A stretch of 64,000 bases of DNA from Halosimplex aquaticum (GTDB lineage Archaea; Halobacteriota; Halobacteria; Halobacteriales; Haloarculaceae). Of the stretch, positions 45,162 to 52,281 are shown one piece after another (position 1 is the stretch's first letter; every line of letters begins with the position of its first letter). The notes beneath the pieces were generated by a model. The model did no database searches and had not been told where the DNA came from. It was given only the letters and a program-made list of their open reading frames with translations. The stretch is taken from assembly GCF_028747785.1 (NCBI RefSeq), contig NZ_CP118158.1, positions 806,001 through 870,000 of the forward strand. The letters are read 5' to 3'. The position numbers were made by a program, and so were the translations under genes.

Positions 45162-45186
45162 ACGTCGGGTGGCTTGCCACTCTACA

Positions 45187-45777
45187 GTGACACGAGATGA
45201 CACGCGACCGAGCGGCGAACCGGCCTTCACCAGATGGCTCGAGACGACCGAGGACCGCTTCCAGCGCGCCGACACGCGGCGCGTGACGCTCTTCGTCCGG
45301 TCGATGCTCCCGCCGCTGGGGGCGAAGGGAACGCAGGAGGCGCTGATCCGCGAACTGAACGAACACGCGGCGGCGGGGGAACTCGACAACGTGTCGGTCA
45401 CGGTCACGGGCGACCGGCTCTGTCTCTGCGAGACCTGCACCGGGACCGACGCGGGGTCGTCGCTGCTCGACCGCGTCCGCGAGCTCGACGGGTGGGGCCG
45501 GGAGTTCGACGCGTCCGTCAGTCGCTTCTTCGAGACGCGGGAGCTCGATTCGAGCGTGGCCGGCGAGACCGCGCGCGCCCTCGTGCCGCCTCGAGTCGCC
45601 GTCGCGCTCTACTGCGACGGGACGCTGGCGGGCGCGTTCCCCTGTGAGATGGGCGACGCGACGGTCGCGACGAGGGACTTCGTCGCGGCTCTCAACCGGT
45701 TCTGCGAGGACGCTAGTCCGTCGTCGGACGGTAAGGAGTCGTTACGCGTCGATTCGGCACCGAACAGTCACAGCTGA
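45187..45777 (+). CDS. Haloarchaeal HTH-domain-annotated protein
   Basis: This protein of about 196 aa starts at the GTG at 45187. 'FTRWLETTEDRFQRADTRRVTLFVRSMLPPLGAKGTQEAL' (read in parts) and 'VTGDRLCLCETC' with a CxC-x2-C cluster, then 'FFETRELDSSVAG' and 'VPPRVAVALYCDGTLAGAFPCE', match from memory a family annotated as HTH domain protein in haloarchaea. The cysteines could bind a metal. The real function is unknown. Confidence 0.65.
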   Translation: MTRDDTRPSGEPAFTRWLETTEDRFQRADTRRVTLFVRSMLPPLGAKGTQEALIRELNEHAAAGELDNVSVTVTGDRLCLCETCTGTDAGSSLLDRVRELDGWGREFDASVSRFFETRELDSSVAGETARALVPPRVAVALYCDGTLAGAFPCEMGDATVATRDFVAALNRFCEDASPSSDGKESLRVDSAPNSHS

Positions 45778-45873
45778 GGGAGGGCGGTCCAACGGCCGCG
45801 AGCGCCGCGACGACTGCGGGATCGGGGTCCGTCTACGAGCCACTTACCCGGTGAATCGGAGCGAAAACAGCTG

Positions 45874-45882
45874 CATAACAAT
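45874..45882 (+). promoter_or_regulatory. CATAACAAT promoter box of the glmS operon
   Basis: It is centred 30 nt before the ATG of the 25-aa mini-ORF at 45908, so that ORF would be translated from a leaderless mRNA. Confidence 0.5.
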
Positions 45883-45907
45883 ACCGTACTCGCGGGTAAG
45901 CGGGAAC

Positions 45908-45985
45908 ATGGAAGAGTCGCCTGTCAGAGAACCGGACGCGACTGCGACGGACGAGTTCGGACCGCGCGCGGCGGGGTGGCGCTGA
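45908..45985 (+). other. Leaderless mini-ORF (25 aa) coupled to glmS by TGATG
   Basis: The ATG is at the predicted transcript 5' end and the TGA shares its last base with the glmS ATG. The peptide is acidic (MEESPVREPDATATDE...), which fits haloarchaeal protein composition better than the other mini-ORFs, so it may be a real small protein. Confidence 0.5.
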
Positions 45986-47826
45986 TGTGCGGTATCACCG
46001 CCACGGTCGGCGCCGACGACGCGGTGTCGAGGCTCCTGACCGGCCTCGAGAACCTGGAGTACCGGGGGTACGACTCGGCCGGCGTCGCCGTCGCGAACGG
46101 GAGCGGCGTCGAAGTCGTCAAGCGCGAGGGGCAGGTCGACGAGCTCGTCGACCTCCTCTCGACGGCGTCCATCGGCGGTCACGTCGGGCTCGGACACACC
46201 CGCTGGAGCACGCACGGGCCGCCGACGAACGCCAACGCCCACCCGCACACGGACTGCCGCGGCGAACTCGCCGTGGTCCACAACGGGATCGTCGAGAACC
46301 ACGCCGAACTCCGCGAACGCCTGCAGGCCGCCGGCCACACGTTCACCAGCGACACCGACACCGAAGTCGTCCCGCATCTCGTCGAGGAATACCTCGCTAC
46401 CGGCGCGGGCGTCGAGACGGCGTTCCGGCGTGCGGTCGCCGACCTCTCCGGGAGTTACGCCATCGCGCTGGTCCACGAGGACGAGGACGCCGTCTACGCG
46501 ACTCGCCAGGGCTCGCCCCTCGTGTTCGGCGTCGCTGACGGGGCCGACTCGCGGAGCACGTCCGAGGGAGCGACCTACTACCTCGCCAGCGACGTGCCGG
46601 CGTTCCTGGAGTTCACCGACGACGTCGTGTACCTCGAAGACGGCGACGTGGTCCGGGCCGCCCCGGACGGCTACGAGATCACCGACCCCGAGGGATCGGC
46701 GGTCGATCGGCCGGTCGAATCGGTCGAGTGGTCCTCCGAAGACGTCGAGAAGGGCTCGTTCGACCACTACATGCGAAAGGAGATCGACGAGCAGCCGACG
46801 GCCATCGCGCAGGCGGTCCGCGGCCGGGCAGACGACGGACGCGTCGCCTTCGAGTCGCTGTCAGACGGGGCCTTCGCCGACGTCGATCGCGTCCAGTTCG
46901 TCGCCTGCGGGACGAGCTACCACGCCGCGCTGTACGGCGCCCAGCTGTTGCGCGACCGCGGGATCCCCTCGCGGGTCTTCCTCGCGAGCGAGTACGCGAC
47001 CACCGCGCCGCCGGCCGGCGACGGGACGATCCTGGTCGGCGTGACCCAGAGCGGCGAGACCGCCGACACGCTCGCCGCGCTCCGCCGCGGCCGCTCGGAG
47101 GGCCTCCGGACGATGGCGGTGACCAACGTCGTCGGGTCGACCGCCGCACGCGAGTGCGACGAGACGGTGTTCATCAGGGCCGGCCCCGAGATCGGCGTCG
47201 CGGCGACGAAGACGTTCTCCTCGCAGGTGGTCACGCTGACGCTGCTGGCCGAGCGGATCCGCCGCGACGTGACCGGATCGCACAGCGAGGCGGCGCCGGA
47301 ACTGCTCGACGCGCTGAGCGAACTCCCCTCCGCGGTCGGGTCGACGCTCGCGGACTCGTCGGCGGAGTCGATCGCCGAGCGCTACGGCGACAGCGACGCC
47401 TACTTCTTCGTCGGCCGCGGGAGCGCTCACCCGGTCGCGCTGGAGGGCGCGCTCAAGCTCAAGGAGATCTCCTACGAGCACGCCGAGGGGTTCCCCGCCG
47501 GCGAGCTGAAACACGGCCCGCTGGCGCTGGTGACGCCGAACACGCCGGTGTTCGCCGTCGCGACGGGGGCACACACGGAGAAGTTACTCGGGAGCATCGA
47601 GGAAGTGAGTGCGAGGGGAGCGCCCGTGATCGCGGTCGCCCCGCGGTCAGAGGAGGCAGTCGCCGAAGCGGCCGACGACGTGTTGTGGGTGCCAGAATCC
47701 CATCCCGAGCTCGTCGGCCTCCTGGCGAACGTCCAGTTACAGTTGCTGTCCTATCACACCGCGACGCTGCTGGACCGACCCGTCGACAAACCGCGCAACC
47801 TGGCCAAGAGCGTCACCGTGGAGTGA
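45985..47826 (+). CDS. glmS: Glutamine--fructose-6-phosphate aminotransferase (isomerizing)
   Basis: This 613-aa enzyme makes glucosamine-6-phosphate, the entry to UDP-GlcNAc. The N-terminal Ntn-glutaminase begins 'MCGITATVG' (Cys2 nucleophile) with 'EYRGYDSAGVAV' and 'GHTRWSTHG'. The two SIS domains contain 'FVACGTSYHAALYG', 'VTQSGETADTLAALR' and 'LKLKEISYEHAEGFPAGELKHGPLAL', ending 'DKPRNLAKSVTVE'. The start is fixed by Cys2 and by the TGATG overlap with a mini-ORF. It supplies the amino-sugar genes further right. Confidence 0.96.
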   Translation: MCGITATVGADDAVSRLLTGLENLEYRGYDSAGVAVANGSGVEVVKREGQVDELVDLLSTASIGGHVGLGHTRWSTHGPPTNANAHPHTDCRGELAVVHNGIVENHAELRERLQAAGHTFTSDTDTEVVPHLVEEYLATGAGVETAFRRAVADLSGSYAIALVHEDEDAVYATRQGSPLVFGVADGADSRSTSEGATYYLASDVPAFLEFTDDVVYLEDGDVVRAAPDGYEITDPEGSAVDRPVESVEWSSEDVEKGSFDHYMRKEIDEQPTAIAQAVRGRADDGRVAFESLSDGAFADVDRVQFVACGTSYHAALYGAQLLRDRGIPSRVFLASEYATTAPPAGDGTILVGVTQSGETADTLAALRRGRSEGLRTMAVTNVVGSTAARECDETVFIRAGPEIGVAATKTFSSQVVTLTLLAERIRRDVTGSHSEAAPELLDALSELPSAVGSTLADSSAESIAERYGDSDAYFFVGRGSAHPVALEGALKLKEISYEHAEGFPAGELKHGPLALVTPNTPVFAVATGAHTEKLLGSIEEVSARGAPVIAVAPRSEEAVAEAADDVLWVPESHPELVGLLANVQLQLLSYHTATLLDRPVDKPRNLAKSVTVE

Positions 47827-47889
47827 CCCGTTACCGCACCGCCCGGGACGGTCTCGCGACCGCTGGTTCGAATCCATGCTCGCGGCGGC

Positions 47890-48159
47890 TCATCGCTTGT
47901 CCGTGAGGTCGCACACCGAGTCCTTGTTCGAGACGATGAAGGCGTCATCGCGGAGCTGATCTTCCGAGTTCGGCAGGAAGATCACCTGGTCGGGATTGTC
48001 GACGACATTGATCTTCTCCCACGCGATCATCTCGTAGCCGAGGTTCTCTTCGAGGTCGGGGTCGACCGGCTGGTCGCGCCAGTCCGACGGCAGTTCGGTC
48101 TCTCCCCGCGTCATCTGTTCGTCAGTCCACATGTCCGCGTTCTCGTCTTCGTTAGTCAT
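47890..48159 (-). CDS. Small acidic haloarchaeal protein
   Basis: This 89-aa protein from the ATG at 48159 reads 'MTNEDENADMWTDEQMTRGE' and later 'VDPDLEENLGYEMIAWEKINVVD', and ends 'VCDLTDKR'. It has no membrane segment and one Cys. I recognise no family. The start is supported by an ATGA overlap with an upstream 20-codon mini-ORF. A 'gcgttttacg' TATA box lies near 48247. Confidence 0.55.
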   Translation of the reverse strand: MTNEDENADMWTDEQMTRGETELPSDWRDQPVDPDLEENLGYEMIAWEKINVVDNPDQVIFLPNSEDQLRDDAFIVSNKDSVCDLTDKR

Positions 48160-48218
48160 GGTTCCTCGTTCACTCGTCCCGGGCCGACCGGCCGTCGCCC
48201 GCTTCGACTCGGGGTCAC
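48156..48218 (-). other. Leaderless-type mini-ORF (20 aa) ending in ATGA
   Basis: A GTG about 4 nt after the predicted transcription start opens a frame that ends with a TGA overlapping the ATG of the 89-aa protein. Confidence 0.35.
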
Positions 48219-48481
48219 GTTTCCGGTAATGCCCACCTACTCGTAAAACGCTACTGTCCATATGAAACCTGTTGGCCTGTATGAATTCGTTATTCTCTTG
48301 CCGGATACGTACCAGGACCGTACCATGACTCGTGGTACCAAGCCGTCCGGTTCTCGGGCGAGAACGAGGAGACTACCGGACGATCGAGCGCAAGATTAGC
48401 CGCCTCACTCGCTATAAGCACCTCTTACCGTCGAGTTGAGCGAGTCTACCGCGAGCGAACGACGGGGAAAAGCCGCCGAGA
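48160..48481. other. Intergenic region, moderately AT-rich
   Basis: It contains the leader and promoter of the minus-strand 89-aa gene. A 45-codon plus-strand frame (48262-48399) has no supporting family or ribosome site. I see nothing else. Confidence 0.5.
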
Positions 48482-49465
48482 TCAGGTCGGCGTGGCGCCG
48501 GCGACGCTCGTGAGATGCTTGTTCGATCGTTTATCCAGAGCCATTGCCAGGACGAGAAAGAGCAGTCCGAACGCGACGGTCGCGAGCGCTGGCAGTTCGA
48601 GATCGGTCACGAGGCTGGCGATTCCGCCGGCCGTCCCCGTCGTCAGGCCGCCGAGCGCGAGCACGTAGCAGAGCGCGACCGGGTGCAGCCGCTCGGAGAG
48701 GTACTTCGCGCGGATGCGCCACAGGAAGTTCCGGAAGAGCATCCCCGAGACCTTCGGGATGTACGAGGAGTAGTCGATGTGGCTCTCCTCGTCGCCGTAG
48801 ACCGCCGGCGTCGGCACGTCGACGACGCGCATGTCGGCGACGTTGAGTTTGACGAGCAGGTCGTTGCAGTAGCCGTAGAACTCGTACATGTCGTCGACGT
48901 CCGCGGCCTCGATGGCCTCGCCGGAGATGGCTGTGTAGCCGTTCTGGGGGTCGCCGATCTCCCAGTAGCCGCTGGCGATCCGCGTCAGGTACGTCAGCAC
49001 GACGTTTCCGACGTAGCGGAACGTCGGCATCGAATCGTAGTGGTCGCCGAGCAGCAGGCGGTTGCCCTTGGTGTAGTCGGCGCGGTCGTTGACCACGGGT
49101 TCGATGATCCGTTCGATGATATCGGGGTCCATCTGTCCGTCGCCGCCCATGACGGTGATGACCTCAATGCCGTCCGCGTGCGCGCGCTGATAGCCGGTCT
49201 TGATTGCGCCGCCGACCCCGCGGTTCTCGCTGTGCTGGATGGGGACGACGCGGCGCTCGGTGCCGCCGTCGCCGACGAGTTCGGCGGTCGGGGGGTTCTG
49301 TTTCTCGGCGTGTTCGAGGATCTCTTCCCACGTCTCGTCCGTCGAGGCGTCGTCGACGACGTAGATCCTGTCGACGAACGCCGGAATCGTGTCGATGACG
49401 TCGCCGACGAATCCCGCTTCGTTGTAGGCCGGAACGACGACGCCGATTGTCGAGTCCTGATACAT
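48482..49465 (-). CDS. GT2 glycosyltransferase with C-terminal membrane helices
   Basis: This protein of about 327 aa has a GT-A domain with 'IGVVVPAYNEAGFVGDVI', 'IYVVDDASTDETWEEI', 'NRGVGGAIKTGYQRA', and 'VITVMGGDGQMDP' in place of DAD. Two C-terminal helices follow ('LHPVALCYVLALGGLTTG', 'TVAFGLLFLVLAMAL'). It is a polyprenyl-phosphate sugar transferase candidate in the third sugar cluster. The ATG at 49465 is preferred because the TATAACAAAA box at 49507-49516 puts the transcript start near 49486; an ATG at 49492 is the alternative. Confidence 0.88.
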   Translation of the reverse strand: MYQDSTIGVVVPAYNEAGFVGDVIDTIPAFVDRIYVVDDASTDETWEEILEHAEKQNPPTAELVGDGGTERRVVPIQHSENRGVGGAIKTGYQRAHADGIEVITVMGGDGQMDPDIIERIIEPVVNDRADYTKGNRLLLGDHYDSMPTFRYVGNVVLTYLTRIASGYWEIGDPQNGYTAISGEAIEAADVDDMYEFYGYCNDLLVKLNVADMRVVDVPTPAVYGDEESHIDYSSYIPKVSGMLFRNFLWRIRAKYLSERLHPVALCYVLALGGLTTGTAGGIASLVTDLELPALATVAFGLLFLVLAMALDKRSNKHLTSVAGATPT

Positions 49466-49506
49466 AAGCGTGTCTGGTGGACGCTCCGTCATAGGAGAAC
49501 TGCGTG

Positions 49507-49516
49507 TTTTGTTATA
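49507..49516 (-). promoter_or_regulatory. TATAACAAAA promoter box of the GT2 gene
   Basis: On the minus strand it lies about 47 nt upstream of the ATG at 49465, giving a leader of about 20 nt. Confidence 0.5.
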
Positions 49517-49560
49517 CCGCCCATACGACCGGAATACGGCGGTTTCGGCCGAGGCGTCGC

Positions 49561-50505
49561 TCAGTTCGTGACACTCGCGCGCTCGACGAGCGTCTCCAGT
49601 CCGTCGCCGAACGAGTAGGAGGGTTCGTACCCGAGCTGGCTGCGCGCGCGCCCAATGGCGGCGCGGCTGTGTTTGATGTCGCCCTCCCTGGGGTCGCCGT
49701 AGGCGATGGAACTGTCCGAGTCCAGGATCCGAGTGACGCGCTCCGCGACCTCCTGGACCGTGACCCCGGTCCCGGTGCCCACGTTGTACGCCTGGCCGGT
49801 ATCGCTCGTCGTCGCGGCGAGGAGGTTCGCCTGGACGACGTCCTCGACGTGGACGAAATCGCGCGTCTGCGTGCCGTCGCCGTGGACGGTCAGGACCGCG
49901 TCGGAGCGCGCGCGGTCGAGGAACGCGCTCACGACGCCGCTGTATCCCCCGTCGGTCCGGCCCGGGCCGTAGACGTTGAAGTAGCGCAGGGCGACGGTGG
50001 GCAGGTCGTAGAGGTCGGCGTAGGCGCGGGTGTGCTGGTCGGCCGCGAGCTTGTCGATCCCGTACGGCGAGGTGGGCGTCTTCCGGTCGGACTCGTGGAT
50101 CGGAAGCGTGTCTGGTTGGCCGTAGATCGCTGCGCTCGACGCAGTGACGACGCGAGCGTCCTCGCGGCGGGCGGCGTCGAGCACTTTCACCGTCCCCGAG
50201 GCGGTCCGGCGATGGGCCTCGACCGGCGAGCGGACAGAGGTCCGGACGTCAGCCAGCGCCGCCTGGTGGAAGACCACGTCGGCGCCGTCCATCGCCGCCT
50301 CGACATCGACGGAGTCGCGAACGTCGCCCTCGACGAACTCGGCGTCTTCGGGGACGTTCGCCGCCTCACCGGTCGAGAGGTCGTCGAGCACGGTGACGTC
50401 GCAGTGGTCGGTCATCGCCGCAGCGAGGTGGCTCCCGATGAAGCCGGCGCCGCCGGTCACGAGCACCGACTTGCCGGCGAGGTCGCTCGCGGGATCACGC
50501 GGCAC
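49561..50505 (-). CDS. NAD-dependent epimerase/dehydratase (UDP-glucose 4-epimerase-like)
   Basis: This 314-aa extended SDR starts with GTG. The Rossmann motif 'LVTGGAGFIGSHLA' is at residues of about 15-28. 'VVTASSAAIYGQP' and 'SPYGIDKLAADQHTRAY' carry the Ser-Tyr-Lys catalytic set, and 'LRYFNVYGPGRT' follows. It probably interconverts UDP-Glc/GlcNAc and the galacto forms; the exact substrate is uncertain. It lies downstream of the deacetylase on the same strand but has its own ATAACAA promoter. Confidence 0.88.
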   Translation of the reverse strand: MPRDPASDLAGKSVLVTGGAGFIGSHLAAAMTDHCDVTVLDDLSTGEAANVPEDAEFVEGDVRDSVDVEAAMDGADVVFHQAALADVRTSVRSPVEAHRRTASGTVKVLDAARREDARVVTASSAAIYGQPDTLPIHESDRKTPTSPYGIDKLAADQHTRAYADLYDLPTVALRYFNVYGPGRTDGGYSGVVSAFLDRARSDAVLTVHGDGTQTRDFVHVEDVVQANLLAATTSDTGQAYNVGTGTGVTVQEVAERVTRILDSDSSIAYGDPREGDIKHSRAAIGRARSQLGYEPSYSFGDGLETLVERASVTN

Positions 50506-50605
50506 GGTCGGTCACCCCTGTCGCGGCGCGAGCGGTCGTCGTCGATCCGGCGTGTCCGTCGTTCCCGGTCCGTCCGGGTGAACTTCCCGCGTCAGTCTCG
50601 GGCAT
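50495..50605 (-). other. Leader mini-ORF (36 aa) overlapping the epimerase start
   Basis: The ATG at 50605 is about 5 nt after the transcript start predicted from CATAACAAT (50632-50640). The frame ends with a TGA 11 nt into the epimerase gene. Confidence 0.3.
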
Positions 50606-50631
50606 TGGCGTGACTGGGGGCGGTCTCGACC

Positions 50632-50640
50632 ATTGTTATG
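50632..50640 (-). promoter_or_regulatory. CATAACAAT promoter box upstream of the epimerase
   Basis: It predicts transcription from about 50610, giving a leader of about 105 nt before the GTG at 50505. Confidence 0.45.
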
Positions 50641-50753
50641 TGTCACCTGAGATGGTATTAGGCACCTCTTTCGACGGGTCCGCGCGCCGCTATCGGCGCA
50701 CGGCGTCGCGAGCGCGGACTCGGAGCGGGGCCGTCGCCGGGTCGATCCTTCCG

Positions 50754-51695
50754 TCAGCCGCGCCCGTCGGTCGCCACCGTCTTCGGTTCGGCCCGGGCCC
50801 GCGCGGCGACCGCTGCCATCGTCTCGACGGGGACCTCGTCTCGGTGGGCGTCGATTGCTCGGAGGACGCCTTCGATCCGCCGGACCTGCGGTTCGCCGAC
50901 GAGGTTGTTCGGGTGCAACCAGAGGTGGAGGACTCCCTCGCTCTCCGCGGCGGCGTCGAGCCCGCGCTCGACGAGTTCGACGATGGGGTCGCCGACGAAG
51001 GGCTTCGTCGCCCGGAGGGCTGGTCCCTCGAAACTGTAGAGGTACAGCGACGCGGGGATGTTGACCAGGCCGTACTCGTCGGTGGCCGGCGTCACGACCG
51101 GCGGGTGTCCGGACCCGAACGCGACGGTCTTCAGCTTCTCCGGGAGCGTCCGTCGGGGTGTGGGGCGGCCTCCGCGATACGCGTCGAAGCCGTGCTCGGC
51201 GAGCTTGTCCCGGTGGCCGAGCTCGTTCCGCGGGAAGACGAGCGACCGGAGATCGATCCCCTGCTCGTCCGCGACGGCCCGGCTGCGCGCTAGCTCCGCG
51301 GCGGCCACGTCACCGGTCGTCTGATCGTCTCCGAAGAGAACGTGTGAGTACGTGTGGCTGCCGATCTCGTGGTCGGGACCCGACTCCCGCACGCGCTCGA
51401 TCAGCTCCGGTCCGCAGGTCAGGTCCGGGCGGTCCGCCCACTGTTCGCGTTCGGGGGCGAACCACTCGGGCCCGGCCGGGTGGTCTGGATGGCGCCCGTC
51501 ACAGGCCTCGTGGAAGAGGTGGCCGACGACGGCCCACGTCGCGGGCACGTCGTAGGCGTCGAAGAGCCGACAGAGGGTCCGCCAGCCGGACCGGCCGCTC
51601 TCGACGCGTGACTCGGGCGGGGAGTCGTAATCGACGAACCCCCATCCCAGTTCCGCGTCGACCGAGACGACTACCGATCCCACGGTTTGCTCCAC
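50754..51695 (-). CDS. Polysaccharide deacetylase family protein
   Basis: This 313-aa NodB-homology protein has the 'VVSVDAELGWGF' first Asp motif, 'HEIGSHTYSHVLFGDD' with the two metal His, and 'HLWLHPNNLV' near the C-terminus. It probably deacetylates an N-acetylated sugar in a glycan or a lipid-linked precursor. The start is GTG at 51695 or 51683. A CATAACAAA promoter box at 51729-51737 puts transcription near 51707. It is divergent from the asparagine-synthase-like gene across an AT-rich region. Confidence 0.88.
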   Translation of the reverse strand: MEQTVGSVVVSVDAELGWGFVDYDSPPESRVESGRSGWRTLCRLFDAYDVPATWAVVGHLFHEACDGRHPDHPAGPEWFAPEREQWADRPDLTCGPELIERVRESGPDHEIGSHTYSHVLFGDDQTTGDVAAAELARSRAVADEQGIDLRSLVFPRNELGHRDKLAEHGFDAYRGGRPTPRRTLPEKLKTVAFGSGHPPVVTPATDEYGLVNIPASLYLYSFEGPALRATKPFVGDPIVELVERGLDAAAESEGVLHLWLHPNNLVGEPQVRRIEGVLRAIDAHRDEVPVETMAAVAARARAEPKTVATDGRG

Positions 51696-51728
51696 CCGTT
51701 CATGTCCCTCGAAAGGGAGCGTGCCGAG

Positions 51729-51737
51729 TTTGTTATG
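51729..51737 (-). promoter_or_regulatory. CATAACAAA promoter box of the deacetylase
   Basis: It is centred about 38 nt upstream of the GTG at 51695 on the minus strand. Confidence 0.45.
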
Positions 51738-52247
51738 GCGTCGCTACTGCCGTTCGGCCGCCAGTGACCAACCGGGCCGCGGCCGCGCGAACCGGTGCGC
51801 GAGACGTTCCGTTCACGGGAAAATATCTACGTTCAGTTTATAATCGTATTCTTTCATAAGATATAGTTCATAACGCCGAAATCTTTCATCTGTATCGATG
51901 AGACGGGGATATTACTCGTTCGAAGCGAAAGATACAGATATTGGGGCCTTATTCTGCCAGTAATCCACAGAATCACCAAATATTCGTAGAAGTTGCTGGA
52001 CTGAGCGAAACTTCCCGAAGTTGCCTACGATGCGGTCGAAGGTCGGACTTTTCTCAGTCCTACATAGAATGCGGAATTACAAACTCCAGTATGTAGTCCG
52101 GAAATGAGCCGATACGTGTCATATGGGCCTCGGTAGCAACTGGCATGGTTGAAGCCGCCTGATTATCGGCCGGCCGCGTGGCTGTTCACGAGCACAGAGC
52201 CGGACGGTATCGGTTCCGATACCGGAACGAACCCCGGTCAGCGACCG

Positions 52248-52256
52248 CATAACAAT
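52248..52256 (+). promoter_or_regulatory. CATAACAAT promoter box of the asparagine-synthase-like gene
   Basis: It is centred 30 nt before the GTG at 52282, which predicts a leaderless mRNA. Confidence 0.5.
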
Positions 52257-52281
52257 AGCCCGGTGCGGTCACGCTCGGGGC

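Larger units (their letters stand above)
51696..52281. other. AT-rich divergent intergenic region with inverted repeats
   Basis: From about 51830 to 52150 base composition is much more AT-rich than anywhere else in the window. It contains a TATA-like 'gtttataat' (51837-51845), an 8-bp inverted repeat ggactgag/ctcagtcc (51998-52005 with 52053-52060), a small hairpin aactt-cccg-aagtt (52009-52022), and ctacata/tatgtag (52060-52066 with 52090-52096). No protein is supported. It may be a small RNA gene or the remnant of a mobile element. Confidence 0.5.

Noticed and set aside
47866..47889. ggttcgaatcc resembling a tRNA T-arm after glmS
   Set aside because: The T-stem does not pair properly (only about three pairs) and no acceptor, D or anticodon arms are found upstream. 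At most it is a very old tRNA fragment.
48262..48399. 45-codon plus-strand frame between the 89-aa gene and the GT2 gene
   Set aside because: No promoter or ribosome site evidence and no recognisable similarity. It overlaps the promoter of the minus-strand gene.
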